Counted from the stretch's first letter, positions 12,329 to 26,335 are shown. The stretch is 64,000 nucleotides of DNA from Helicostylum pulchrum (GCA_025677825.1 JAIXMO010000078.1:30911-94910), one strand, 5' to 3'. Made by a program: numbers and translations. The notes: generated by a model not told the origin, from the sequence alone.

Positions 12329-12881
12329 TCCGTTGTATTCTTTCATCATCATCATTATTATATTATGAATAGTAAATATGTATATACTAAATACCAATAA
12401 CAATAAATAAAAATATATTTATTATCAAATCATTAAAAATATATATATTTGTATTTCCCAACTTAAACGGTAAGCTTTAAATAGAGGACCATGAGAATTT
12501 TTCGCGTACAGAAAACAAAGGTCGTAGTTTATTCAGGGAGATAATTGGACGTGTAGAAGGTTTACCCCTGCATATTCTATGACAACTTTTGAGTGTATTG
12601 AATGGTAGTACGTTTAAATATAAAGCATAAACTGATTAGCAAATATAACTGCGTAACTTATTGATCTATAATTATACACTTTTTTTCTTTGTATTTATAC
12701 TAATATAAACACTCTATACACTCTAACGTAAATTTTATTGAGAATAAATTGGCAAACTAAACAAAAAAGCGATACTTATGATACTAGCCCGGAATGCAAT
12801 ATACCTTAAATCGGGTTGAAGGAAAATAATTCTCTCTTTTTAACTACAACCCCCCTTTCTCTCTCTTTACTAATTATAAAA
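12329..12881. other. Intergenic spacer
   Basis: This is the 3' end of the SUN gene followed by AT-rich sequence. A CT-rich tract (CCCCCTTTCTCTCTCTTTAC) lies just before the ATG at 12882, a plausible core-promoter or leader feature. No gene is seen. Confidence 0.5.
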
Positions 12882-14255
12882 ATGCTCCAAGACGAATACA
12901 GGGAACACAGGAAAATTGGTAATGAATATCAAAAGCTATTATCGTCATGGAATAACGAACAGCTAAATAACCCATCCACCAATATCAAACGGTCTAAAAT
13001 AAATAAATCCGAACATGCTCAATTCACGCTAATACATTTATTCAACGACTACCTGAATCAAATATGGTCTGACTCGAAAAGTATGGTACAATGTGCAGAA
13101 GCTTGGGCCAGCCAAACGACAGAATTAAATCCTGCTGAAAGCGCTTTCACTATGAATATACATGGACTGCATTTAATGAAGCAATCTCTTCGGAAAAGAC
13201 AGCAACTTTTTAGGATCGTAGATGAATTGAATAGTATATGCTATGTGGAAAAAGAAAAATTATACGAATCGTTGTGTTCTTCATCCGACTCTACCATATC
13301 TCAAGAGTACTCGACTCAAAAGAACCTCCAAAAATCAGATACGCAAAAAATCAAATGTGATTTAACCATCCAAAAAGACTTTGAGTATTTTGATCTTGAA
13401 CCAAACAGACAAAAAATTGACTCTGAACCTAGCAGAACGGTTCGTTTGATAAGATCGCCATCTACTCCAACAATTAGTAGTTTTTGGGAAGAAGGATCCT
13501 CTTGTTCTCAGAATTTTACACCTGCCTGTAATTTCTCTACTTATTTCCCAAGAGAAGATGATACTCATAAATTGTCTTGTCACTTTTGCCAAAAGATGGT
13601 TCCTTTAAAGAAAAGTTTTTCTGTTGAAAATCTCGACTCATTTCAACAAGGTATATCAAATATAACGGATGATGAAGGCAGTTCAGGAAATGATGATGAC
13701 AGTAGCTACGATATTACATCTTTGTATCGTTATAGTAAGGGGGATTATCAAAATGATATAGCAGAGCGGGAGATACTTTTAGAGGATAATGATTGGGCTT
13801 CTATAAGCAAACAGTACCAACATGTAAATGATACGGAAGATAGTCAAAAGATAGAAATTGAGCATGAAAAATTGAAGCCCTCTGAAAGAGTATATTACAA
13901 GAAGTATAGTTATCCGCCACTCTGCAATTCAACGTCCTATTCAACGTCAAGAAGTTATTCTGAGACTACGAGCAACAAAGATGTATCACATAAAAAACGT
14001 TCATCTATTGAAAATAATGCAGGCACGGCTAATAAGAGTGTACGAGACAACTTGTCAGTAGCTAATAGATCGAGTGAAAGTAGGGCAGGAGCACTTGTAC
14101 TAAAATCTCACAAAGGGAAGCCAGATATAAAACCAGCCAAGAAAATGACCCGCTCGCCATCTTCCATTGTTCGTTCTTTTTCTGCTAAAAATATTAATCT
14201 TTGTAATATGTTTTCAACAAGAAAATTAAATTTTACAACACCCAACAATAAATAA
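12882..14255 (+). CDS. Uncharacterised Ser-rich protein
   Basis: A single open frame of 457 codons starts at MLQDEYREHRKIGNEYQKLL. I do not recognise a family. The first 150 residues look helical, with a stretch AEAWASQTTELNPAESAFTM and a basic segment SLRKRQQLFRIVDELNSI. The remainder is low-complexity and rich in Ser, Asp and Asn with short basic-Ser motifs such as TRSPSSIVRSFSAKNI that look like kinase targets. A CxxC pair (CHFCQKM) is present but alone is not a zinc finger. It ends 78 bp from the convergent Fmp27 gene. It is probably real because the frame is long and sits alone in an AT-rich region, but its function is unknown. Confidence 0.75.
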   Translation: MLQDEYREHRKIGNEYQKLLSSWNNEQLNNPSTNIKRSKINKSEHAQFTLIHLFNDYLNQIWSDSKSMVQCAEAWASQTTELNPAESAFTMNIHGLHLMKQSLRKRQQLFRIVDELNSICYVEKEKLYESLCSSSDSTISQEYSTQKNLQKSDTQKIKCDLTIQKDFEYFDLEPNRQKIDSEPSRTVRLIRSPSTPTISSFWEEGSSCSQNFTPACNFSTYFPREDDTHKLSCHFCQKMVPLKKSFSVENLDSFQQGISNITDDEGSSGNDDDSSYDITSLYRYSKGDYQNDIAEREILLEDNDWASISKQYQHVNDTEDSQKIEIEHEKLKPSERVYYKKYSYPPLCNSTSYSTSRSYSETTSNKDVSHKKRSSIENNAGTANKSVRDNLSVANRSSESRAGALVLKSHKGKPDIKPAKKMTRSPSSIVRSFSAKNINLCNMFSTRKLNFTTPNNK

Positions 14256-14333
14256 GCCAACCCATATTTTTTTTTTATAAAATATATATTTTATTTGATA
14301 CTCTAACGTCAGATGTAATATTGTATAAAGTTG

Positions 14334-17300
14334 TTATTTCCTAAAGATTTGTTTTCCTCTCATTTTTGATTTCGGCGCAAGCCATTGAGTGGGGCCGTTA
14401 TAATATTTACCCAATAAATATCTTCCCTTTGCAGTCAATTGATCGTCGTCGTGTAAATGTCGCGTAGCTGCTGATATAGAACGAGTAAGTACGATAGGAG
14501 AATCTCCAGTACTTAAACTTCTTTGATGATTATCAGCATGTGATAATGTATCAATAGTTAAATGATGGCTATTACTGGGACTATGCAAGATAGAATCAGG
14601 CACTGATTTTCCAGTTTTTTGGTCTGAGGTTGAGTTTGATTTCTTTGGTTTCGTTAATCTAAAAAAAAAATTATTATCTGTTACATTAAAAGGAATTTAA
14701 TTTAAATGCTTACTTTGACCAAATATGACTACGTTTCGGTAATGCTTCTGGACTTTCGGTCTCCCAATTATCATGAGAATGAGCAGAATTTAGTGATATA
14801 ACATCTCTATCCAAGTATTCAGTATCGTCTCGTGAGCTTTCTGTATTCTCCGAGTTATTATCTGCTTCAAACAAAGACGCAGTGCTATGTTTTTCTGGTT
14901 CTGCTACGTAAGTAGGAACACTATGGTACGAAATACTAGATTCTATCAATTTGCTATTTTCGCGTGGATGTCTACGGAGAAGTTTTTCCTTTAATAAGGC
15001 AGTACTATTATGCAATAATGCGGCTCTCATAAAATCTTGAAAAAAAAACCATCAATTTCTAGTCATATATGTGTATAATACAAGCTAAATTTACCTTTTT
15101 TAACATTGGATGCTAGCTCAAACCATGACCAAGTCTCATTACGAAATTCAAGAGTAGGTTGCTCAAATGCAAAATCTCTTAAATCTTCAATATTCTTATC
15201 TTTGGGCCCCTAATAATAATAGAAAATATTAATAAATAGATATTAAATAGTTAAAATAATAATAGCCTTACTTGGTAACTCAAACAATGTCTAGCGCCAG
15301 GAACTTTAACTAGAATAAATGCTCGATTACTAGAAGCTCTTTTCTTCATTACAGAAAGATCATCCATCGTCTTGGATTTAGTTAGCTTGTGCAGGTTTTG
15401 CTTTTTGGATTTTTTGGATGAATTTGTTACTGTGTTTGAAGATGTATCAGTTTGGGTATCAGGGTCTATATCATCGCGTGGAGGACTATTTATATTGGGA
15501 TTTGATTTCTGTAAATCGCTAATTGAACCTACCGAAGGTTGCGCATCAAAGTTTTTCATTGAACTAGATGATTTTATAGCGTCTTTATCGGTCTTTTCAC
15601 TATTGCTATGCTGAAGTACAATGTTGTGTATTCCGGTCATTTCTAATTCATTAGATGCTCCACTATTACTAGCAGTTGGTGTAGAGTTAGATGTTACCAT
15701 GTTTGCAGATTCGATAGGTTTATGTCTCTTCTCAGGGGGGAAGAGATAGTACGATAATGCCTTTCCGAAACTATGTGTCATTTGAACACGCAATGGATGA
15801 AGATTAACCTCTAAGTGCTGTATCACCGGGATACCACCTACAGCAGCCAGTGTAACAAAGTAACATCGTAACATTTTATGACGAGAGAAATCGTATGGCT
15901 TACGCGCATCATAATAAGGACCCAGGATATCAACAAATACTGGTGATGGAGACGTATTCTTCACTTGTACAACATCTACTTCCAATGTATTGGTAGCCGA
16001 ATGATCTTCTTTACTTACAAAAATAAAATTAAAGTTGGTCAAGGTCCATTCACTAAGAGGAGTTTCTCCTTTAGAAAGCATTTCCCAAATAAGTTTTTCT
16101 GCACACAACACAAACTTGAGATTAGTCTTGGGTTCATGATAATCTTTTCTTTGATTACTTTGCATAAGTTTAATAGCTTCCATTCCTAAATAAAGTTCTT
16201 CCAGTGTATCGTACAAGGTCAATCGGATAGATTTAAACTCTTCTATACGAGCTTCATCTAACAAGGCCATATTTTGACGGTACTGGTCGCGAGCATGAAT
16301 TAGTTGACGTGATCTGTTTTGTAAATCCACAATTTTTTCTGTAACTTCAAATAAACTAGCGCGATCTGCTGCCATCATAATTTCACGAAGACGGGCAAGA
16401 CGTTCCTTCTTTGCAGGTTCCTTATATAGCAATAAATCGGTAGTAACTTGGTAAACAGCATTGTATTGAGCTGAATCAGCCGTCACCTTGAGTTTAGGGA
16501 AATTCAATTGAACGGAATCACAACGATCTTCAAATGGATGAACTTGAGAGTATGCCGTGGTATTTGTTTTAATTCTAAGAGGATTGTATTTATCATACTG
16601 CAGCGTTGCAGAAATTCGATCACCAATACGCTGAAATTTATCTGAATGCTTTACATAACTAATCAACATCTCTGGTGGAATCCATGCTAACCAATGATCA
16701 CTTTCTTTAGCACCATAATGGTTATCCAATAATAAATCAACACTATCAAATTGTTCCTTCTTTGCAACGAATATTTGAAGGTTGTCTAAACTTACAACTG
16801 TTCTATGCTTTACCATTTCCATTTCAACATCAGGATCAGTTTCATCAATAATATTAAACCCTTTTACTTGAGCTCTTTCGTTAGCAACAAGTACAATGTT
16901 GTTAGGATCGCAATCACTTTGTAAACTAATTTGAGGATTAAGAAGATCGACAAGATAACTACTCTTCATAACATAGCCACTAGGGATAGTCTTTAACTGC
17001 ATCTTTGGGTTGTTGACATTTTCACTACGAGACATATCTACTTCATCTGATTCGCGTCCACCAAGAGGCGTTTCTTCTTCTGTTTCGTTAGGAGCAAAGA
17101 ATTTTGTATCTTGCTCGGATAATAATTTTGCAATTAAATCTTCGGCCATAGATCGATCCATACCTCCTTCATCATCATCAAGCACAAATGGTTTGAGACT
17201 ATCTCCATATCGTAAATCAGATGCTTCAATAAGATCTCTCAAAAACTTGACGGTACGAGAAGTCATATAGTACGATAAAGCACGACGATGATCACGAAGG

Positions 17301-20300
17301 TCCATTGCATGATATAAAATATTTCGAATTGAATTGTTCCATAAGATTTGAGGATTGTGAGCAATATATCTTACTTTAAAATAACCCATTAATTCTTCCC
17401 ATTGAGTAAGTGAATCTTTTCCAAAGATTGTTGAGTTGGTGTAAGTATCGGATTTTTTACCATGGACTATGTCAGGCATTGCTTGTGTTGATAATTCTTT
17501 AAGATAACGTTGTAATAACTCTCGTTTTTCGTACAAGATTCTCGTTTTTTCTACAATTGAATCAGACTATTCACGTAATATTGTTAATATAAAAAATAAT
17601 CCTCTTTTTTCATTTTTTTTAAAAAAAATAAACTTACCAGTTCTTCTAATAACTTTTCATCCGTACCGTGTTGAAGTCGCTTCGATTCTATATTATGAAG
17701 ACGAGTCTGATGCTTTCTAATTTGTACATCAATACTTCTACTTCTATCATGCAGTAAATTCATTTGCATTTCTCGGGTATCTTTTTTTTTTAGAAAAAAG
17801 TAAGTAAAGATAATAGATATACATTTATAATTGTTACTTACCAACGGCAGTTCCAAGAATACAATTATGAGTTTTATGCCGATACTTGTATTTTTGAATA
17901 TCCTCTCTGTTGTTTTGTCGAAGATAATAAATACAGGGCGAGAAAGCGAAAGGTAAGACCTGAATTGCAGGGAGTACAGCAGGTGTGACAACATCCATCT
18001 CAATAAAATCGTCCAAGTCAACCCAATCCGATGAATCCGAGTCATTATTACACTGATAATTTAATCCTTCCATCATATCAAGTCCATTATCACTATCATC
18101 AGACAAATAATTTTGATCGGCATGTACAGGAATACTGACATTTTCAGCACCGGACGAAGATAAAGATTCATCACCATTACCAGAATAGTTTGCTCGTACC
18201 GCACGTAAATCAATATTTTTCAATTGAACTTCTGCTTCAGATACAGGCCAGTTTGCTTTCAATCTCTTTTGATCTAATTTATAATTTGCAACATTTATCA
18301 CTTCTCTCCTTTGGTGCATATCAATACAAAAGAATTTAACGAATCCTTTTAAACCAACAGAGTCGCCAAGTTCTTCAGCCGTTACTTCATTAGCAACCAC
18401 ATTTTCATCCTTGATAAAGTATCCAATTGTAAGAGGATTAACAACGATTTTATACTTCATTGTACTCATATGTCTGCCAAACTTTTTCGTAGGTCGCGTA
18501 TCGGATTTAGGAAACAATGAACCATCACGAACTGGGTAACCCATAGCACCACCAAATAATCTGAACCAAGAAACGAAATGATCAATAAAACCAGGCGTCA
18601 AATGCATCGAGTTTCCTGTGATATTTCCTTTTTCGTTTTCCGGTTCTGTAGTATCGAATTTGATAACACTTAGAGATAAGTGAATATAATCAGATCTAAA
18701 GCCTCTGTAAGCATCATAACCCTAAAGTTATATGTTAATAAAATCCAATCTTTTTTTTTCGAATTAATAAAAAAAAACTACCTTTTCATGAACATTTTGA
18801 GGTGCCTTGAGTTTAACCTTGTAATGAGGTAAGAAAGTCAATAACTTACTCTTGTGAACTTCACGAGCTTCATCACTATAATCACTATCCTCATTACATA
18901 TTTCACAATGAGGTTCACACATCCTTTCCAGCTGACATCCAAGGCCCATTCGAATACCTCCAGATAATTTAAGCGCAATCTTTACAAACCTAGATTCATT
19001 TTCATTATCTTTAGAAAGAGTAGATGAATTAAAGGAAGACATGGACGTAGACTGACGCATTTGCTTTTGCGAGTTTTCACTTGATTCTTTTCCAGAACTA
19101 TCAGCAGCAACAATATAAGAAGCAGTGTATCCTCCACGAACAAGGTCCGGAACACCAAATGCATAATCACGACTTATAATTTGCATAAATTCTCCTTCTG
19201 GATTTTCTACACCAAATAACCAAACAACATCATTTCTCCATACTTTGGCAAGACCGAATCCTTTTTCACTCATATCGTAAGGATCACGAGCTCCTTTCAT
19301 TACAATGGCAAGATCACCTCCACCCACAAATTTAATCTTGGCACGAGTATGAATAATAAGTCTTATTTTGTCCCAGAAACCAATCTTTTCGGAAGGATCG
19401 ACAGGAGCTCTTGTAAATGTATCCATAACACGAGAAATATCTTGAATGGCAGGTTGATAAGAAACACACCAACATATTTGAGATAAACCAGAGTTATGTA
19501 CTTCGATATCGACAGCAGAAAAGAACTTTAATGGTGTACTAGTACGTGCAACATTAATAGTATAAGAGGCGCTGTTTTCATCGACAATAGATATATTGAT
19601 ACAGCGTGTACCATCCAAATTCCCAAGATCATCCGCAAATACATAGTTACCAGAAAGTGTCCAAGCTGGTAAATTGCTATCATCTGTATTGGTAGGAGGA
19701 ACTAGGATAAAAGGTACCGGATAATCACGCAATTGACCCCAGGTTTCACCAGACTTCCAATTCAAATGAAACGGAATCAATGTCGATAGCGGTGTATCCA
19801 AAGGTTGCTTCTTACCAACATTATAAATAAACTCTCTTGTCTCTTCAAGATCGAAATCAGGCGGCTTAAAATCCAAACAAGCATTATTCATGGTGATATC
19901 TAATAAAGCAGGATAAATAGGGAGATCCACAATCTCGATACAAAACATTTCTGAAAGGTTTTGCGTCTTTTCATCCTTGATATCATCAAATACTTCATCC
20001 ATTTGACCAGACATATTGACATGCCGATAATTAGCACTTTGAATTCTTTCATAAGTTGAAGCTTCTTTTAAAAGTGCTGCATCGATATGTCGTTTCCAAG
20101 ATTTCGAATTATGTTCTTGAAGTCCTTGCCAAGCGTCATTTACTCTGCTATCCGTTTCTTCGTCAATATAAATTGATTCTGCTATTTATTTAAATTAGCA
20201 TTTTATATATATATATATAAAGAAATGATAGCCAAAAATAATTACCTCTATCGGAACCTCTTCTTTTATCACTAGGATTTTGCATCAAAGTTTGTGCCTT

Positions 20301-23300
20301 GACTTCAAACGCTTCTTGAATTGCATTACGATTTGATTGTTCTACCAGACCAGTTTTCCAAATAGACCTTAATCTAGCCTCAAACGGATCATCTTCGAAT
20401 TGAAAAGTAAACAAATCACAGACAAGTTGCATATGAGGTATCACGACAGGCGTCTTTTTTTCTGTAGGACCAAAGAACAAGAACGAATTACCTTTATAGA
20501 TACGTGTATGTGACGCCTTTACTGCTTTGATTAAAGTCACTGTACTATCGACAAAGCTACTCAATTCATAACCATAAGGGATACGCAAGTAGAGCTTGGA
20601 CATTGATAACTGGTTTGATTTCTTTAATGTACCCGTATTAAAATCAACATCCTTTTCAATTACAAATCGCATATTATCCATTTCTAAAAGTTGATCCCAA
20701 TGACCTGGTCTACGAGGAGCAGCTCCGTACAAGGTCAAGTTTCGAATAGCAGTAGATGGTACCTCTCCTCGATGCTCCACATCATTGTGCCACTGAGTTC
20801 TTAAACTATCCATGCGAATATACAATTCAGTGTCTCCACCGGGTAAAAATACGTGAACGTCACTACGATTGATTTGGAATTGAAGATTTTGAACTGTAAC
20901 CTTTTTAGCAGTGGCTGGTGACTTGGGTTCAGCATTCTTTTTCGGAAAACAACGTTTAATTAAATCCATGGTTGAATGTGCCAATATAAGAACGGTATAA
21001 TGATTGGAAATAGAGTAATGAACACCATTCTTTTTAACTACAACAGAAGGTATGAGAATAATACGTTGAGAGAATTCGAGTACCATTTCCGTTCTGGTAT
21101 TAATACGTGAAATCCAAAGTAAAACTGATTTTTTATTCTCGTGGTGGTGCCAATTAAGTTGATTGGAATCGTGGTCAGCTCTAAATATCCTTTCCAGAAC
21201 GATATGTTGAAGTGATAGACGAGATGTTCCAAAAGATACCTGGTGTGAACCTTTGCTTTCTGAAGCAGCGATTGTTTCATTGTCATCATCTGAATCCTCT
21301 GTTGATACTGATCCGATACTATGACTGAGTTGGTGCTTTCCACGTGTCGCCGCAAATATACGAGATCCATTAAATACAAAAGACACTTGTTTAATTGAAG
21401 CAATCATGCGTACACATATATCGTTTTCGGGCGCGTTATCGAGAAATCCAGTAGGTATCGACCGTTTTCCATTCAACCCCTTATCCATACCTTCCAAAAC
21501 TACAAGCATATTTTTGATTTTCATTGAAGTCTTGAGAATCGAAATAAATCCAAATATATCTGTCATATTATGAGGAGTATTAACTTGAGCCTTGATAGAT
21601 GTGTTGTTATTCTTGATATTGGTTTTGATTTGACCTGCAATATTTTTTACCCAAAATTCCAATTGACTTTCTTCTTTATTGGTAGTCTTTGTCCATAAAT
21701 TCAACACGGGTGTATCCACTGTCATTTCTACATTAATATGATGTGCATCAGGATCCCATACAACATGAATACGTTGGGCTGCTACATCTTCTACAAAATT
21801 AACATTTAATCGAGTAAACACGGTAGTTTCAAATTCTTTCACTGATATAAAAGCATTGTTTGGTTCTGATTTTTCTTGTTTCTGCAATTTAGGTTTTAAA
21901 CTGTCAATAGTATTTTCAAAGCAAGTGTTTTGAACCACGATACGTGTAGACGCCTTATAATGCCATTCGATCGCATTCTTTTGAGCTGTTTCGTTAATTC
22001 CTTTAGATTTCCAACTTCTTCTAAACAAATTGGTCCATGAAGGTCTGGATTGAGATTGAATACGTTGTACAGGATTTGAATTAGGTTGGTATTCTGTATG
22101 GTCATCAAGGTGGGTATACTGTGCGTTGGATGTAGTGGGTTGTACAGGTTCAGAGAATCTAGAAATAATTGAAACAGGTCGATTCTTTTGGGCACTATAA
22201 GTACCTGAAGCTTCCAATGTAATATCAGACCAAGAAATAATACCCATTTGCATACAAGTACTCTTCATTTGCACACGAGGATTGTCGATTTGAATAGACA
22301 CACTTGCTCTTGGTAAATTGAAAAACGTACATGTATTATTTTGTTTATTACTCTTTACTCTTTGCTGTTGTTGTTGATGATGTTGCTTTTTCAACGCTAA
22401 TTTTGCCAATAAGTCTGCTTTGGAAACATCTAGGTACAATATAGGTTCCAACAGTGTAAATTGAACGTTGATATACTTTTGATTCGGCCCCGAATCTTCA
22501 CTATTCCAAAATAAATCTTCTTCGAAATCCACTGTAATAGGTTTTTTACTAGCCGCGGACATGATTAAACTTTGAGCTAAATTGACGTTGAATTTGATTT
22601 CCGGTAATGTGATCATCTTCATCTCTAGATCTTTTACTAACTGGTCAAATAATGTCCAATGTGTTAATCCAATTAAAAGCTGCAACTTGTAATAAGGGTC
22701 TACACCAGCTACCGAACTCTCTGCAATACCACTTAAATGAATTTCTTCCAGTTGAAGTGTACTATGATATTCATCTTGATGATGTACTTCCACAATAGTA
22801 TTATCAATGCATAATGTTACCGATCGAAGTAATTGTATGATATTGGCTTTGTGGTGTTTATCCTGTTGCTTTTGATATAATTTATCAAACCCAGATTTTT
22901 CGTTATTAGTTAAGGTAGATTGTTTAAGTCGATCAATTAAATCAAGTAAAAGGTTTAGATTTAACTTGAATGTATCTACTCGGGTATTGATATCGACATC
23001 CTTTAAAGTAACACATCCAGCTGATAAATGACAAGATACCTCAATCTGAACACCAGAAGGCAAAGTCAACATTTCGATACGTTCTGGTGTAGTTAAAGAG
23101 ATTGTTCCTACTTTAGCCATAATTTCGAAAAACTTCTCTTTAAATAAATGTTGAGCACGTTTTAAAGAATGTCGTTGATAACTAGAATGAAGGGTAGTTA
23201 AACGTTCAGATAATGTACGAAAATTATCAACAGAAGGGTTAGGAGAAGAAGGTACCGAATTAGGAACAGAGTTACAAGTCGAAGAAGGAATAGTGACATT

Positions 23301-23861
23301 GGCAAATAAAACCGAGCTAAAATTAACGTCGTGCACCTTGATTTCAGCTTGTTGTTCAATATTCAGTTTAAAGTCTTGCACTTGTACGTCGACATAATTT
23401 GCGAGACCAGCCATTAATAACTGAGCAGGTAATGCCGATGTGAATTTGATTACATATTTAACAATGGATAAAGAATACCACCAAGGTATTTTTTTAAGAG
23501 AAGAACTGACTCGAGAAAACCTTTTGTTTCGTGTTGTTTTTTCTTTTTGTTGTCGTAAAGCAGCTAAAGCGGTTAAACTATGCAATTGCACTTGAATATC
23601 AGCCACGTATATTGTAATGAATGGAGTTGGAGAAGATAAATTGGGCGTTCTTCTTAAACGAAGCTTGAGTTTTCCTACTTTTACTGACCATAAAGCAGTT
23701 TCAGACGACTTGTGGTGATGGTATTGAATGTCATTAATTGAAAAGAATCCAATGCGTCCAAATTTAAAATGATATCGAAGAGATAAAAGCGACTTCAAAC
23801 ATATTCGAGCAAGACAAAAAGCCAAGACAATGCAAATATAATTGTAAAAGCTTAAAGACAT
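14334..23861 (-). CDS. FMP27: Fmp27/BLTP2 (Hobbit) bridge-like lipid transfer protein
   Basis: Eight exons (23861-20246, 20181-18782, 18721-17842, 17780-17638, 17566-15272, 15209-15095, 15035-14714, 14658-14334) join in frame to 3,031 residues. All junctions are GT/AG and phases agree. The start has an N-terminal hydrophobic anchor (NYICIVLAFCLARICLKSLL) followed by the Fmp27 N-terminal region. The diagnostic GFWDK motif (SEKIGFWDKIRLIIHTRAKI) is near residue 1473. GYDAYRGFRSDYIHLSLSV and the C-terminal CLSYQGPKDKNIEDLRDF with LEFRNETWSWFELA are also family hallmarks. The family forms long hydrophobic grooves at ER-plasma membrane contacts that move lipids in bulk. The C-terminal 220 residues are low-complexity. 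Relatives are usually 2,500-3,000 aa, so this copy looks complete. Confidence 0.93.
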
Positions 23862-25112
23862 TATTTATTCTCGACGATTACAAGTTATTTCTCTTTTTGT
23901 CAAACAGCTTTTTTAGCAACAATGAAATAAAAAAAAAAAGGGACGGAAATATACAAGTTTTTAGAGATGAGAAAGGTACATTTTGCTTTTTCAATACAGA
24001 CCTCTTTTTTTGTATATATTACAAAAAAGGCAACTAAGATTACACTGTAAGTTTAAATATAGAACATTTGACTTTTAAAAACAAATAAATGTCAATTGCC
24101 CATGGCTCTTTGCACTTCTCCAGTCGGGGATCGCTCCCCTTTTTGTAACCTACACTGACATGGCTATAAATAAAGATTATGTCTATCGCCACCAATCGCT
24201 CTTATTCGACGTGACATAGAATTTTTTCTAAAGAGAGAGGGAAGCACAATCAAACTATTCGATTTCGTATCCGGAGACATAGTCTTTATCGAAATAGAGG
24301 TAGTATGGTGCTATCTAAAATTAATGACCTTGCCAACTATTAACATCTCCGTATTGTTTACTCCGTAAAAAAATTGGCGGTACCAGCTTTCGATACTCAT
24401 AGTGAAACTTACTTGACAATATTTACAATCGAACCTTAGGTACATTCGGTGCTAATAGATATCTTTTTCAGACGCTTTTATTATTTTTAATTCCATTGAG
24501 AGTAATATGAATGCTATTCATGTTAATTTATAGAAAATTTCCTTCTTCTTGAAAACACGAGTTTTGTTCTACTTTTCGTACTACCCTGTATCACCTCGAC
24601 CAGGATATCTATTGTGGTTGATCTCGTGCAAGTATACTTTTACATTTCTTGTGATCAATTTGGTAATGCAAAAAAAAGGGAAAATCTTGATACACGAACA
24701 ATTTATATAGTAAAACAGAGTTAGATTTCTCAGCCTTTGGTTGCTTTCAAACTGGGGTTAGGTCGCTTGACACTCGAGCAATTTTGTATACTGGTGGCTT
24801 TTTTTCAAAAATAGCAGTAAGATCACCGAACTATTTCGATAAGATTGTCTCTTTTACTATTGGTATGTTGATCCACATTGACCTTGTAGTTTTATTCTTT
24901 ATACATTAATTATACATGTAGAACATGTCAAACTAGTCGACATCAATTATACACCTTGAACATCCTTAATAAGAAAAGGAATATAATTTTTCGTTTGTTA
25001 GATTGTCGAGTGTAAATGATGTTTACAGGGTGTTTTAAGTGTTGAATAAGAAAAGATAAGATTTTATACTTTTTTTTCTTGGTTTTAAAATATGTGATCG
25101 CTCATCCTAACT
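23862..25112. other. Gene-poor spacer
   Basis: No open frame with family features, tRNA or rRNA could be supported. It contains the presumed Fmp27 promoter (right end of that gene) and then sequence leading into the Crypton relic at 25113. Confidence 0.5.
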
Positions 25113-25850
25113 TTGAAAAAAAATGCAACCAAGTTATCCAGAACCCAGTATCTTCTTCGCAGACCAGTCAAGAAAAGTACACCTGTCGAGGTTAATAACG
25201 AAGGTATTCAACGTATGGCTGATAACAGCTCCGCTATGCATCGCAATAACCAAATAATTATAGCGCAAGGTATGCCACATCGTCCTGTAAACACGATCAA
25301 GGCATACACCGCTAAACAGGAAGAATGGAAGGTGAGTTTTCTTTTAGTAGCAAGCTATCTTTAAATTATGATATTAACATATAAATCAAAGGCTTGGTGT
25401 AACGATCAAAATTTTGAAGATGGTCGAACAGTATCTGATTCAAAATTAAGCTACTTTTTGATGGAGCATGTGTCTAAGCGTGGTCGTAAATGTCGAAAAT
25501 TTCCAGACAGACGTCCTATAAAGTTTGGAATGGAATCTTACAACGCTTATGTTAAAGCTATATCTGATCTGTGTAAGACGCAAAAAGCTCTGGGTTGGAA
25601 TCCCAATGGTATAGTTTGAGGTCCTTTAGTAGCAACTTTTTTGGAAAAAACTAGAGGGCTTACTTCGCCGATCGTGGTAAGAATGGTCTTGATGATATAT
25701 ATACAAGAAAAGAACTTCAAGAAATAAGTGAATATTTCATAGCTAAAAAAAAATGATTGTCGTAGCTCAAGAGATAGGCTCTGTTTTTTTCTTAGCCATG
25801 CTATGCTTTACCGCAGTCAAAATGCTTTAGGGATGCAGTTTGCAAAAAAA
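25113..25850 (+). pseudogene. Crypton recombinase 5' half, truncated
   Basis: The first exon (to about 25334, donor GTGAGT) matches the N-terminus of the Crypton at 4884 and the two edge copies: VNNEGIQRMADNSSAMHRNN. After an intron ending near 25391 it continues AWCNDQNFEDGRTVSDSKLS and KFGMESYNAYVKAISDLCKT. There is a stop at 25617, then fragments in shifting frames (TRKELQEISEYFIAK, RDRLCFFLAM, SHAMLYRSQNALGMQF) that align with the Crypton up to its first catalytic Arg. It ends in a poly-A run at 25845. The HxxR, Tyr and GCR1_C parts are missing. It lies upstream of and collinear with the Fanzor gene. Confidence 0.8.
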
Positions 25851-26104
25851 AAAAAAAAATCGAAGTTGGGCATACGGATCACTTAAACAATCAATATTTT
25901 CTATAATCCGAGAAGATTTCCAACAAAAACTAGCACATAGACATCTTTTCTCTTAAATTTAATAAAAAAAAAATGTACATATATATTTCCTTTTACTTTC
26001 ATCACTAAATAATGCAAAAAAGCGTTTTTTTAAATCTAAAAAAGTAATTAACTTCGACTGAAATTTAAAGAGATTTGGAACTGTGGCGGGTCTTGGCGGG
26101 AAAT

Positions 26105-26119
26105 AATACCCTCACAGTA
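26105..26119 (+). repeat. 15-nt candidate element end
   Basis: AATACCCTCACAGTA is an exact match to the reverse complement of 62161-62175, the outer end of the right mosaic unit, and close to the left unit's end at 955-970. Here it lies between the Crypton relic and the Fanzor reading. Confidence 0.5.
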
Positions 26120-26121
26120 CT

Positions 26122-26335
26122 CTGGACACGGAAATGATCCACAGGATAGAAAGGTGGACTTTGGAAGCGTGGCTCAATTAAAACAGACGTGCCTATAACA
26201 GCAAATAATTGAGAAGGGCGCTATTAGTGACACTGAAATAAACAATAGCCTAACTAGTGGATCTGTGAAGAAGTACATCAGGACCAAAAAAAAACACATT
26301 TTGGACTGACATAGTCGAAAACCATTTTGATGATA
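26122..26335 (+). repeat. Diverged partial duplication of the Fanzor 5' region
   Basis: This block aligns along its length with 26643-26890. Examples are CTCAATTAAAACAGACGTG against CTCAGTTAAAACAGACGTG, and GAAAACCATTTTGATG in both. Differences are frequent and the frame is not kept, so it is an old internal duplication or the remains of a second Fanzor copy. It has no coding capacity of its own. Confidence 0.75.
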
